Shown one piece after another: positions 26,418-34,679 of a stretch of 64,000 nucleotides of DNA; position 1 is the stretch's first letter, and every line of letters begins with the position of its first letter. The translations under genes and the position numbers were made by a program. Source of the DNA: Maricaulis salignorans (GTDB lineage Bacteria; Pseudomonadota; Alphaproteobacteria; Caulobacterales; Maricaulaceae); the NCBI RefSeq assembly GCF_900103475.1, contig NZ_FNHG01000002.1, positions 62,001 through 126,000 on the forward strand, read 5' to 3'. The notes beneath the pieces are model-generated. The model saw nothing but the letters and a program-made list of their open reading frames with translations, was not told the DNA's origin and did no database searches.

Positions 26418-27902
26418 ATGCCCGGACACGTCCTGTTGATCCATGGTTGGAGTGCGCCCGACAAATCCATGGCCGAGGTCGGGCATTTCCTGACCGGCCA
26501 CGGCTATCAGACCGCCGACCTCTTCCTGGGCGGCTACCCCTCAATGTCCGATGATGTGCGGGTCGAGGATTCGGCGCGCCGCATGCAGGCCGTCATCACC
26601 GAAATGCAGGGTGACGGGCGCCTGCCGGCCCGCTTTCACCTCGTCGTGCACTCGACCGGGGCGCTGGTGGCCCGGCGATGGCTGGCCGACAACTATGCCT
26701 CGGGCGGCAGCCCCGTCGACAATCTCCTGATGCTGGCCCCGGCCAATTTCGGCTCACCCCTGGCGACGCTCGGACGCTCGCTCCTGACGCGTGTGATCAA
26801 GGGCTGGAAGCGTGGCTTTCAGACCGGGACGGAATTCCTGCATGCCCTCGAACTGGGTTCCTGCCTGCAGCAGGACATCGCCCTGGTCGACCGGCTCTCG
26901 CCCGACGGCGAAACCGCCAGCCCCTTCTCCACAGACGGGACCCGCCCCTTCGTGATCGTCGGCGCCTGCCGGATCCCCGGCACCCAGATCCTCGGCGAAG
27001 AGGCCTGGGACGGCACAGTGCGGATCGCCAGTGCCAATATTGACCCACAGGGGATGACCGTCGATTTCACCAATGGTTCTCTCACCGAGCCCCGGCTGAC
27101 GCCCTGGACCCGGCGCGGCCCCGACGAGACCCCCTTTGCCGTCCTGCCCGACCGGCATCATCTGACCGTCCTGCGCCCGGACGGCAAATGGAGCGAGTCG
27201 AAGGACCCACAGATCGCCAGCCAGTTGTCGGAATTGATCCTCGCCGCGCTGGGCGTGGAAACAGGGGCAGACTATGCCCGGGTCGCCGGGGAATGGACGG
27301 TCGTGTCCAATGAAACGCGCAAGCTGGCCCAGGATGGTGATGAAGCCGATGCCTTGCGCGAACGCATTCTCGGGCGGGCCAATGCCAATAAAAGCCGGTT
27401 CAATGAATTCTACCAGATTGTGGTCGAAGCCGTCGACGAGACCGGCCTGCCCGTCGATGATTACCGGCTCTGGCTCACGGCACCGAAAATCTCCGGCGGC
27501 AACAAGGTCAGCGCCGCCAAGCCGATTACCCAGATCGAGATTGATGCCCAGAATAATCTGATCAAGGACGGGCACCGCAATCGCCGCAATAGCGAAAGGC
27601 GCGTCCTGCACATTGATCGCCGCGCCCTGATGCAGAGCGAGGGTTTCCTCAAGAAGACGCTCACCCGGGCCTATGAACCGGTTCTGGCCGCGGCCATCAC
27701 GGCCGCATCGCCGGGCGAGAAGATCGCCTATTTCTCCAAGGATGCGCGCGCGGGCAGCGGGCTGATCCGGCTGCGCACGCATTCCTCGAACGAGCCGGAC
27801 GGGGGAGATCGCTTCCTGCGCCGCTATGCCACGCATTTCATCCGCATCATCATCCCGCGCGTGCTCGATGACGACGTGTTCACGGTCAGGCCGCTCGACT
27901 AA
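26418..27902 (+). CDS. Alpha/beta hydrolase with an uncharacterised C-terminal domain
   Basis: The 494-residue protein begins with a hydrolase domain of about 260 residues. HVLLIHGW at 4-11 gives the oxyanion region, and S79 in LVVHSTGALVARRW sits in the nucleophile elbow (HSTG in place of the more usual HSxG/GHSxG). D198 (AWDGTV) and H247/H248 (PDRHHLTVL) are likely triad partners. The arrangement resembles triacylglycerol lipase/esterase or PGAP1-like folds. Residues about 270-494 form a second domain that I do not recognise (NANKSRFNEFYQIVVEA, RRNSERRVLHIDRRALMQ). There is no signal peptide, so a cytoplasmic location is likely. Ribosome-binding site GCGAGG supports ATG 26418. It ends by overlapping the convergent PhzF stop. 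Confidence 0.75.
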   Translation: MPGHVLLIHGWSAPDKSMAEVGHFLTGHGYQTADLFLGGYPSMSDDVRVEDSARRMQAVITEMQGDGRLPARFHLVVHSTGALVARRWLADNYASGGSPVDNLLMLAPANFGSPLATLGRSLLTRVIKGWKRGFQTGTEFLHALELGSCLQQDIALVDRLSPDGETASPFSTDGTRPFVIVGACRIPGTQILGEEAWDGTVRIASANIDPQGMTVDFTNGSLTEPRLTPWTRRGPDETPFAVLPDRHHLTVLRPDGKWSESKDPQIASQLSELILAALGVETGADYARVAGEWTVVSNETRKLAQDGDEADALRERILGRANANKSRFNEFYQIVVEAVDETGLPVDDYRLWLTAPKISGGNKVSAAKPITQIEIDAQNNLIKDGHRNRRNSERRVLHIDRRALMQSEGFLKKTLTRAYEPVLAAAITAASPGEKIAYFSKDARAGSGLIRLRTHSSNEPDGGDRFLRRYATHFIRIIIPRVLDDDVFTVRPLD

Positions 27903-28804
27903 AGCAGCACGCCCTCGGCCACCTTGACCGCATCGCCGCCGAGCATGAGCTCGGTCAGCTTGCCACCTTCAATACGCAGCAACATGCGGATATGGCTCGG
28001 CCGCCCCATTTCCAGCCCCTGATACAGGCTGATCGAATGATCGCCCTCGCCGAGCCCGCCCTGCTGGGCGATCAGACCGGCGAAGGCTGCCGCGGCACTG
28101 CCCGTTGCCGGATCTTCCACTATGCCGAGATGCGGCGCGAACATGCGCACGCGCCAATCGGTCGTGTGTTCGGTCGAGGAGGCCTTGGCGACGACGAAGG
28201 CCGCGATGGGCGTCTCACCGCCAAAGGCGTCCTCGAAGGCGGCCGTATTGATGGTGATATCGGCCAGGGTTTCAGCAAAGCGGACCGGCACGACGGCGTA
28301 GGGCACGCCGGCCGACCAGACACCGCCCTGCACCGCCGTTTGCAGGAAATCGCCAGGCTTGAGGCCGAGCGCTTCGACAATCGGGTCGAGCTCAGGCAGC
28401 TCGCCGACATATTCCGGCAGTTTGGGCGCAAAGAATCGGGCCGAACCCTGTACCGGGCTGGCATAGCGCGCGTCGGTGGTGACATCGCCGACCGTTTCCT
28501 CGAGCACATAACGCCGCCGCTTGCCGGGCTCACCGCCGGCCTTCAGCGCCAGGGCAATAGCCGCACCGACGGTCGGGTGACCGGCGAAGGGCAATTCGCT
28601 TTTCGGCGTAAAAATGCGCAGGCCGTAATCGGCCTCCTGGCCTTTCGGCTCGGTTATGAAGACCGTCTCTGACAGATTGAACTCGGCCGCGATCACCTGC
28701 ATCGCGATATCGTCGAGGTCATCGGCCTCGAGCACAACCGCCAGCGGATTGCCGCAATAGGCCTGGTCGGTGAAGACATCGAGAATGAGATAGGGGTGCG
28801 GCAT
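27899..28804 (-). CDS. PhzF-family isomerase
   Basis: The 301-residue protein matches the PhzF/YddE family with its two similar halves: YLILDVFTDQAYCGNPLAVV, EFNLSETVFI with the catalytic glutamate E46, FTPKSELPFAGHPTVGAA, and in the second half EDPATGSAAAAFAGL. PhzF itself isomerises a phenazine precursor, but most members outside phenazine clusters have unknown substrates, and no phenazine genes occur here. ATG 28804 is taken over a TTG five codons earlier. Its stop overlaps that of the convergent hydrolase gene. Confidence 0.92.
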   Translation of the reverse strand: MPHPYLILDVFTDQAYCGNPLAVVLEADDLDDIAMQVIAAEFNLSETVFITEPKGQEADYGLRIFTPKSELPFAGHPTVGAAIALALKAGGEPGKRRRYVLEETVGDVTTDARYASPVQGSARFFAPKLPEYVGELPELDPIVEALGLKPGDFLQTAVQGGVWSAGVPYAVVPVRFAETLADITINTAAFEDAFGGETPIAAFVVAKASSTEHTTDWRVRMFAPHLGIVEDPATGSAAAAFAGLIAQQGGLGEGDHSISLYQGLEMGRPSHIRMLLRIEGGKLTELMLGGDAVKVAEGVLL

Positions 28805-28913
28805 GATTGATTTTTCCAAGCTGGCCAGGTCCGGAACTCATAAATGGAATTGCGCCTTGTAGCGACCCTTGGTCAGTGAATACCCTGTCGCGGCAGTGTC
28901 AGGGGGAGAGCCT

Positions 28914-29441
28914 ATGGACGTGCAGTTCGAGCCAGTCGATCTGGGGCGCCATCGAGACGTGCTCACACGCTTCAATGTCGCCTATCTCAACTGGGTTGCT
29001 GCGGGGGTGGAGGAACGCTTCGCGCTGTCGCTGGCAGGGCTGCTGGGCGCGACCATCCCGGCCTATGTCGACTCTGCGTTGGACAAGCTGTGCGAGGGTA
29101 CGCCGCCAGAAGGTGCCTTCTACCTTGCTCTGGACGGCAATACCGCTATCGGCATGGGAGGGCTGCGCCAGGTGAGCGAGGGCGTGGCTGAGATCAAACG
29201 CATCTATGTCTCCGAAGCTGCCCGGGGCGGCGGCGTGGGGGCAAAGGTCCTGGATCGGCTGGTGCAGGACGCACGCGCCTTCGGCTATCGGGAGCTGGTG
29301 CTGGACACGGGCCCGTTCATGACCTCGGCTCATCGCCTGTATGAAGCGGCGGGCTTCTTCGATATCCCGCCTTATCCCGGGGCCGAGGTGCCGGAAGCGC
29401 TGCATCATGATTGGCGATTCATGCGCTGCCTGCTGCGCTAG
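28914..29441 (+). CDS. GNAT-family N-acetyltransferase
   Basis: The 175-residue protein has the GNAT acetyl-CoA fold: a strand AFYLALDGNTAIGMGGLRQV, then AEIKRIYVSEAARGGGVGAKVLDRLVQDA, in which R-G-G-G-V-G-A is the pyrophosphate loop (motif A), then YRELVLDTGPFMTSAHRLYEAAGF. It would acetylate a small molecule or protein amine; the acceptor is not evident. ATG 28914 follows a GGGGAGAG ribosome-binding site; an in-frame start at 28869 lacks one. It is convergent with rlmJ. Confidence 0.9.
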   Translation: MDVQFEPVDLGRHRDVLTRFNVAYLNWVAAGVEERFALSLAGLLGATIPAYVDSALDKLCEGTPPEGAFYLALDGNTAIGMGGLRQVSEGVAEIKRIYVSEAARGGGVGAKVLDRLVQDARAFGYRELVLDTGPFMTSAHRLYEAAGFFDIPPYPGAEVPEALHHDWRFMRCLLR

Positions 29442-29452
29442 CCGAATAGTCG

Positions 29453-29476
29453 CAATCGGCGAAGCTCCGCCGATTG
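29453..29476. terminator. Perfect 9-bp hairpin between convergent GNAT and rlmJ genes
   Basis: CAATCGGCG (29453-29461) and CGCCGATTG (29468-29476) pair around six bases in the 86-base gap between convergent stops. There is no T-run, so a role in ending either transcript is only likely. Confidence 0.4.
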
Positions 29477-29527
29477 GCGGGGCGTCCGGGCGAGATCCGT
29501 TTGAAACCCCGGTCGGGCGCCGGAGGA

Positions 29528-30421
29528 CTAGTCCGCGTCGGCCTCTTCGACATCTTCCTCGGTCAGCCCGCCATCGAGGCGCCAGCCATAGCCATCGCCC
29601 TGGGCCAGGGTCTCGGCCAGCCAGGGCAGAAGCGCGAGGAGTTTTTCCTCCAGCTGCCAGGGCGGATTGATGATCATCACACCGGCACCGGCCAATTTGC
29701 CTTCGCTGGCCAGGTCACGGATCCACAGATCGGCGCGCAGGATTTTCTCCGGCTCGAAACCCTGTTCGGTGATCAGCCATTCGGTGAGACCATTATCGAA
29801 CCGGTCAGCGGCCCAGAGATTTTTCAGCGAGCGCCAGAAAATATAGGTCCCGGTGGGCCATTTCTTCAGCGCCGGCATGACCGCCGCCGCCATATGCGCC
29901 AGCTCGTCGCGATCCTCGAAGGGCGGGTCGATCAGCACCAGGCCACGCTTCTCCTTGGGCGGCACAAGACCGGTCAGCGCCTTGTAGCCATCGCGATGCT
30001 CTACCTTGACGCGGCCGTCGCGGGCATAGCGCCGTTCCAGCGTGCGGGAATCGGCCTCGTGCAATTCACACAGCTGGATCCGGTCCATTGGCCGGGCGAT
30101 GCGGGCCGAGATTTCCGGCGAGCCGGGATATTCGGTCAGGGCACCGGGATTCATCTCGGCCAGCAGGTCGAGATAGGGCTTGAGCGCTGCGGCGACATCA
30201 TCGGGCATGTCGGCACCGAGGATGCGGCCAATACCGTCAACCCATTCCGGGCTGCGGGCCGCTTCGTCGGACGTCAGGTCATAGGCCCCGATCCCGGCAT
30301 GGGTGTCGATCACCCGATAGGGTTTGTCCTTGGACCCGAGATGATCGAGGCAAAGCGCAAGGATGGCGTGCTTGACGACATCGGCGAAATTTCCGGCGTG
30401 GAAGGCGTGACGATAATTCAT
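29528..30421 (-). CDS. rlmJ: 23S rRNA (adenine(2030)-N6)-methyltransferase
   Basis: RlmJ methylates A2030 of 23S rRNA. The family's N-terminus MNYRHAFHAGNFADVVKHAI is exact in form, followed by RVIDTHAGIGAYDL (SAM binding), the segment LTEYPGSPEI, and the catalytic LVLIDPPFEDRDEL (DPPF motif of N6-adenine methyltransferases). The 297-residue length is close to the E. coli enzyme. ATG 30421 is set by the conserved N-terminus; the frame stays open further up, to 30871, without family similarity. It ends in an acidic tail (EEDVEEADAD). Confidence 0.95.
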   Translation of the reverse strand: MNYRHAFHAGNFADVVKHAILALCLDHLGSKDKPYRVIDTHAGIGAYDLTSDEAARSPEWVDGIGRILGADMPDDVAAALKPYLDLLAEMNPGALTEYPGSPEISARIARPMDRIQLCELHEADSRTLERRYARDGRVKVEHRDGYKALTGLVPPKEKRGLVLIDPPFEDRDELAHMAAAVMPALKKWPTGTYIFWRSLKNLWAADRFDNGLTEWLITEQGFEPEKILRADLWIRDLASEGKLAGAGVMIINPPWQLEEKLLALLPWLAETLAQGDGYGWRLDGGLTEEDVEEADAD

Positions 30422-30550
30422 GGCCGGGCTATAGCGCGGACGCGGCGGTAATTCCATCTCGCGACGCGGCCCGGATGAGCTGAATCGGCGGTCGATTCGA
30501 CGGCAGGCTTGCCCTAGGCTGACGGCCTGTTTCAGAAGGGGTGAAGCTGG

Positions 30551-31327
30551 ATGTTCGTGAAACTCTACCGGCAAATGCAGCAAGATGCCGAGTTCAGCAC
30601 CCGGCGCCGCTACAAGATCGGCTGGCTGTTCAAGGATGAGAAAGCGAGCCTGATCTGGGACGCGCCGCAGCCGGTCAGCTTCGATGTCCCCAGGCCGACG
30701 ACCTCGAAATCGGCGACCGTCTGCCCGGCGGCCGTTGAGTTCGACCGCCGTCACTTCGTGATCAATTGTCCGATCGATCTGCATCTGCGCATGCAACAAA
30801 ACGCCCAGGGCCAGCTTCAGATGACCAATGTCGACGGCCCGATGGCCTCGACCCGGCCTGCCGGTCTGCAATCCATCATGGCCCTGTCACCACAGAATGA
30901 ATGGCGCCATCCAAGCCGGCCCATGCTGCAGATTGCAACGCCCTTCGTCTTCGTCTCCGACGATCCGGTCTATGTGAACCAGTTCCCGCCCTTCCTGCAC
31001 TACCTGCCGGCGCAGCGCCCCGGTGTGATGCTGTGCGGCCGTTTCCCGATCGATGTCTGGCCACGCCAGCACATGTGGGCGTTTGAATGGCATGACCTGT
31101 CGAAGGACCTGATCCTGAAGCGCGGCGACCCGCTCTTCTACGTCCGCTTCGAGACACCCGATCCGTCGGCACCGGTGCGGCTGGTCGAGGCGGAACGCAC
31201 GCCCGAACTGCTCAGCTTCATCGCCTCGCTCACGGATGTGACGAATTTCGTCAATCAGAGTTTCCAGCTGTTCAAGACGGCCCGCGAACGCCGGCCCAAG
31301 ACCCTGCTGGTCGAGAAGCCGCGCTAG
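30551..31327 (+). CDS. Conserved-looking hypothetical protein, no recognised domain
   Basis: The 258-residue product is not one I recognise with confidence. It is soluble, without signal peptide or membrane helix, and rich in proline, tryptophan and aromatic residues (WLFKDEKASLIWDAPQPVSF, QFPPFLHYLPAQRPGVML, RFPIDVWPRQHMWAFEWHD). Alternating strands suggest a beta-rich fold. The order of short CPA..., FVINCPIDLHLR and RGDPLFYVRFETPD segments is faintly like DUF6065 proteins, but this is only a guess by eye. A GGGGTGAAG ribosome-binding site precedes the ATG, and codon use matches the neighbours. It is divergent from rlmJ. Confidence 0.7.
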   Translation: MFVKLYRQMQQDAEFSTRRRYKIGWLFKDEKASLIWDAPQPVSFDVPRPTTSKSATVCPAAVEFDRRHFVINCPIDLHLRMQQNAQGQLQMTNVDGPMASTRPAGLQSIMALSPQNEWRHPSRPMLQIATPFVFVSDDPVYVNQFPPFLHYLPAQRPGVMLCGRFPIDVWPRQHMWAFEWHDLSKDLILKRGDPLFYVRFETPDPSAPVRLVEAERTPELLSFIASLTDVTNFVNQSFQLFKTARERRPKTLLVEKPR

Positions 31328-31330
31328 CTC

Positions 31331-31380
31331 ACAGCCAACCAAACCGTAACTTTGTCTCCATGCCCGCGCGGCCTAGACTG
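31331..31380 (+). promoter_or_regulatory. Upstream element of S10 peptidase gene 1 (duplicated at 33059-33110)
   Basis: The bases CAGCCAACCAA, then GTAACTTT, CTCC and CTAGAC are kept at the same spacing before both S10 genes. TTGTCT (31352-31357) and TAGACT (31374-31379), 16 bases apart, are a possible weak promoter. The conservation may reflect shared ancestry as much as function. Confidence 0.4.
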
Positions 31381-31405
31381 CGCACAATTCACAAGGGGAA
31401 GTGCA

Positions 31406-32887
31406 ATGATCAAAGTCCTGGCCGCCGCATTGAGTCTGGCCTGCCTGTCCGTTCCGGCCTTCGGCCAGGATACGGCAAACATCCCGGAGGCTCGCAGCTA
31501 TGAAACGCGTGGCCAGGTGACGGTTAACGGTCAACGTGTGCGATATACCGCGACGGCCGGTGAAACCTACCTGCTCGACGATGACGGCAACCCGACCGCC
31601 TCGATCTTCTCGACCGCCTATATCGCTGACGGGACGACCGATCCGCGCACCCGGCCGGTGGCTTTCGTCTTCAATGGCGGGCCTGGCTCGGCCAGTCTCT
31701 GGCTGCATATGGGCGTGTTCGGACCGCAACGCCTGGTCCTCCCCGACGTCCAGGATGACGGCGCCGCACCCTATGATGTGGTCGAAAATGTCTATTCAAT
31801 TCTGGATGTTGCCGATCTCGTTTTCGTCGATCCGGTTGGCACCGGCTGGAGCCGCCCGCTTGGCGATCATGAGGGCAGCGAGTTCTGGGGCGTCGACGAA
31901 GACGCCGAAAGTCTCGCCGCTTTCATGCGCATGTGGCTGAGCGAACACCAGCGCTGGAACTCACCGAAATTCCTGCTCGGCGAAAGCTATGGCACCCTGC
32001 GTATCGGCGCCCTGCTCAACCAGCTCGAAGGCGGCTTCACCGACGTCTCGATCAATGGCGTGGCACTGATTTCCACCGTGCTCGATTTTCGCTTTGACGA
32101 CACATCTGACGGCAATGATGTCGGTTATGTCGGTCTGATGCCCGGCTTTGCCGCCACCGCCTGGTATCATGGCCGCGTCGACCGTTCGGCCTGGAATAAT
32201 GATATCAACGACTTCCTGGACGCCGCTCGCACTTTTGCCATCGAAGAATACATGCCGGCCCTGATGCATGGCGTCACCCTGCCGGCCGAGCGCAAGGCCC
32301 GCATTGTGAGCGAACTTTCGCAATTCACCGGCCTGTCGGAGAGCTTCCTCGAACGCGCCAATCTGCGTGTCTCGCTGCGCCGCTTCCAACGCGAATTGCT
32401 GCGCGACCAGGGCCTCTCGGTCGGACGTCTCGACAGCCGCTATACCGGACAGGAAGTCGACGGCGTCGGCGACAGCCCGGAACAGGATCCGAGCTTTTAC
32501 GGCATTGATGGCAGCTATACCGCATCCATGCTGGATTATTTCACCCGCACACTCGGCGTTGATATCACAGAGTATTATTCCTCGATCGGCGGTGTTCGCG
32601 GCTGGAACTGGGACGTCGGCCAGTCGGGCGGCAACAGCTATATCAATGTCGCGCCCTGGATCGCCCGCGCGATGCGTCAGAACTCCGACCTTCAGGTGCT
32701 CGTCGCCCAGGGACATTACGATCTGGCGACGCCATTCTTCGCCGCCGAGCTGATGTTCAACCAGCCCGGATTCGATCAGGACCGGGTCCACTTCAAATAC
32801 TATGAAGCCGGTCACATGATGTATATCCACCAGCCTTCGCTGGTCGATTTCTCATCGGATATCCGCGAGTTGATCACCAACCGCTAG
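31406..32887 (+). CDS. Secreted S10-family serine carboxypeptidase, copy 1
   Basis: The 493-residue protein starts with a signal peptide (MIKVLAAALSLACLSVPAFGQ) and belongs to peptidase family S10. FVFNGGPGSASLWLHMGVFGP near residue 90 is the oxyanion region, and nucleophile S194 sits in GESYG. D439 (GHYDLATPF) and H470 (EAGHMMY) complete the triad, and DPVGTGWSRP lies between. S10 enzymes remove C-terminal residues from peptides; the product is presumably periplasmic or secreted and helps use external protein. AAGGGGAAG precedes ATG 31406. A close paralogue follows at 33135 on the same strand, with a matching terminator after each. Confidence 0.94.
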   Translation: MIKVLAAALSLACLSVPAFGQDTANIPEARSYETRGQVTVNGQRVRYTATAGETYLLDDDGNPTASIFSTAYIADGTTDPRTRPVAFVFNGGPGSASLWLHMGVFGPQRLVLPDVQDDGAAPYDVVENVYSILDVADLVFVDPVGTGWSRPLGDHEGSEFWGVDEDAESLAAFMRMWLSEHQRWNSPKFLLGESYGTLRIGALLNQLEGGFTDVSINGVALISTVLDFRFDDTSDGNDVGYVGLMPGFAATAWYHGRVDRSAWNNDINDFLDAARTFAIEEYMPALMHGVTLPAERKARIVSELSQFTGLSESFLERANLRVSLRRFQRELLRDQGLSVGRLDSRYTGQEVDGVGDSPEQDPSFYGIDGSYTASMLDYFTRTLGVDITEYYSSIGGVRGWNWDVGQSGGNSYINVAPWIARAMRQNSDLQVLVAQGHYDLATPFFAAELMFNQPGFDQDRVHFKYYEAGHMMYIHQPSLVDFSSDIRELITNR

Positions 32888-32908
32888 AGGCATCGCCGCT
32901 TGAGAAGA

Positions 32909-32950
32909 GCCGCTCCGATCCCGGGATCGGGGCGGCCTTTTGCTATTTTG
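32909..32950 (+). terminator. Intrinsic terminator of S10 gene 1
   Basis: GCCGCTCCGATCCC (32909-32922) pairs with GGGATCGGGGCGGC (32923-32936), followed by CTTTTGCTATTTT. The same hairpin recurs after the second S10 gene. Confidence 0.85.
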
Positions 32951-33058
32951 CCGCGCGGGTCAGGTCGAATCCGGCTGCGATGGCGCAGATCACGAAATAC
33001 ATGACCACCGCGAAGCTCAGCGACACCCCCTGCCCCTCACGCGCGCCAAAGCGATTTT
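32943..33058 (-). pseudogene. Fragment of a membrane-protein gene: duplicated C-terminal end
   Basis: Read on the minus strand, this stretch ends AVVMYFVICAIAAGFDLTRAA-K-stop, nearly the same as the last helix of the intact gene at 34672-35331 (AVVMYLLICAIAAGFDLTRAAK). The first about 85 bases align. Upstream the frame continues as ENRFGAREGQGV, which does not match the intact copy well. No start or other helices are present. It abuts the duplicated S10 upstream element, as expected of the joint of a tandem duplication. Confidence 0.8.
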
Positions 33059-33110
33059 CCAGCCAACCAATCTGTAACTTTCCCTCCGGCCCGCGGAGCT
33101 TTAGACCGCC
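33059..33110 (+). promoter_or_regulatory. Upstream element of S10 peptidase gene 2
   Basis: This stretch aligns with 31331-31380: CAGCCAACCAA, GTAACTTT, CTCC and TTTAGAC in the same order. The second copy therefore took its promoter region with it. Confidence 0.4.
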
Positions 33111-33134
33111 GTAGAATTATTGGAGGGAAACACG

Positions 33135-34616
33135 ATGATCCGCACACTAGTCGCCACGCTCAGCCTCGCCATGATTTCCGTCGGCGCAATCGCCGAGGAG
33201 GCCGCGCCAATTCCCGGGCCGCGCAGCTATGAAACCCGCGGCCAAGTGACGGTCAACGGGCAGCGCGTGCGTTATACGGCAACGGCCGGTGAAACCTATC
33301 TGCGTGATAGTGACGGCAATCCGACGGCCTCGATTTTTGCCACAACCTACATCGCGGACGGCACCAGCGATCCTCGCACCCGCCCGGTGGCCTTCGTCTT
33401 CAATGGCGGCCCGGGCTCGGCCAGCCTCTGGCTCCATTTGGGCGTATTCGGGCCTCAGCACCTGGTTCTCCCGGATGCCGGCGACGACGGCGCCGCGCCC
33501 TATGACATCGTTGAGAACACCCGCTCCATTCTGGATGTGGCTGATCTAGTATTTATCGACCCGGTCGGCACAGGCTGGAGCCGCCCACTCGGCGAGCATG
33601 AAGGCTCTGAATTCTGGGGCGTGAACGAGGACGCCGCAAGCCTGGACCAGTTCATCCGCATCTGGCTGTCGGAGCATCAACGCTGGAACTCCCCGAAATA
33701 CCTGCTCGGCGAGAGCTATGGCACAACGCGTGTTGGCGCCCTGCTGAACCAGCTGGAAGGCGGCTACACCGACGTCGCCATCAACGGCGTCGTGTTGATC
33801 TCGACCGTTCTGGACTTCCGCTATAACGACACGTCGGACGGCAATGATGTCGGTTATGTCGCCTTGATGCCCGGCTACGCGGCGGCCGCCTGGCATCACA
33901 ACCGTATCGACCGCTCCGCCTGGAATAATGACATCGAAACATTCCTCGCCGATGCGCGCACATTTGCCATTGAAGACTACATGCCCGCGCTGATGTATGG
34001 CGTCTCGCTGTCAGCCGAAGCTCAGGCACAGATCGCCAGCGAATTGGCTCAGTTTATCGGCCTGCCCGCGATCTATCTCCAGCGTGCCAATCTGCGCGTC
34101 TCGCTCAGCCGGTTCCAGCGCGAACTGCTGCGCGACCAGGGCCTTTCAGTCGGTCGCTTCGATGCCCGCTATACCGGGGTCGAGATTGATGGTGTCGGCG
34201 AACGGCCCGATGCGGATCCGAGCTTCTATGGCATTGATGGCGGATATACCGCCGCGATGCAGGACTATTTCGGACGCACCCTTGGGGTCGATCTGACCCA
34301 GCCCTATGCCACCCTCGGCGATGTCGGGGACTGGAACTGGGATACCGGTCGGATGGGCAATAACAGCTACATCAATACCGGTCCGTGGATTGCTCGTGCC
34401 ATGCGGCAAAACTCTGACCTGCAAGTGCTGGTCGCCCAAGGCTATTACGATTTGGCCACTCCGTTCATGGGTGCGGAGCTGATGTTCAACCAGCCCGGCT
34501 TTGTGCAGGACCGGGTGCATATGCGCTACTATGACGGTGGCCACATGGTCTATCTCAACGACGCCTCGTTGACGGCGTTGGCTGACGATGTGCGGGAACT
34601 GATCACCAGCCGCTAG
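33135..34616 (+). CDS. Secreted S10-family serine carboxypeptidase, copy 2
   Basis: The 493-residue product is a close paralogue of the protein at 31406, most residues matching by eye, with the same length. It has a signal peptide (MIRTLVATLSLAMISVGAIAE), VFNGGPGSASLWLHLGVFGP, nucleophile motif GESYG, GYYDLATPF for the aspartate and DGGHMVY for the histidine, so it should be active. Differences gather in the signal peptide and mid region (residues about 300-320) rather than the active site, so the copies may differ in peptide preference. A GGAGGG ribosome-binding site fixes ATG 33135. The copies have diverged enough not to be a recent event. Confidence 0.94.
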   Translation: MIRTLVATLSLAMISVGAIAEEAAPIPGPRSYETRGQVTVNGQRVRYTATAGETYLRDSDGNPTASIFATTYIADGTSDPRTRPVAFVFNGGPGSASLWLHLGVFGPQHLVLPDAGDDGAAPYDIVENTRSILDVADLVFIDPVGTGWSRPLGEHEGSEFWGVNEDAASLDQFIRIWLSEHQRWNSPKYLLGESYGTTRVGALLNQLEGGYTDVAINGVVLISTVLDFRYNDTSDGNDVGYVALMPGYAAAAWHHNRIDRSAWNNDIETFLADARTFAIEDYMPALMYGVSLSAEAQAQIASELAQFIGLPAIYLQRANLRVSLSRFQRELLRDQGLSVGRFDARYTGVEIDGVGERPDADPSFYGIDGGYTAAMQDYFGRTLGVDLTQPYATLGDVGDWNWDTGRMGNNSYINTGPWIARAMRQNSDLQVLVAQGYYDLATPFMGAELMFNQPGFVQDRVHMRYYDGGHMVYLNDASLTALADDVRELITSR

Positions 34617-34635
34617 AGGTATCGCCGCTTGAGAA

Positions 34636-34679
34636 GGGCCGCTCCGATCCCGGGATCGGGACGGCCCTTTGCTATTTTG
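34636..34679 (+). terminator. Intrinsic terminator of S10 gene 2
   Basis: GGGCCGCTCCGATCCC (34636-34651) pairs with GGGATCGGGACGGCCC (34652-34667), then TTTGCTATTTT. It is the duplicate of the hairpin at 32909. Confidence 0.85.

Noticed and set aside
27899-28804. Phenazine biosynthesis
   Set aside because: PhzF relatives are widespread outside phenazine clusters and no other phz genes are present.
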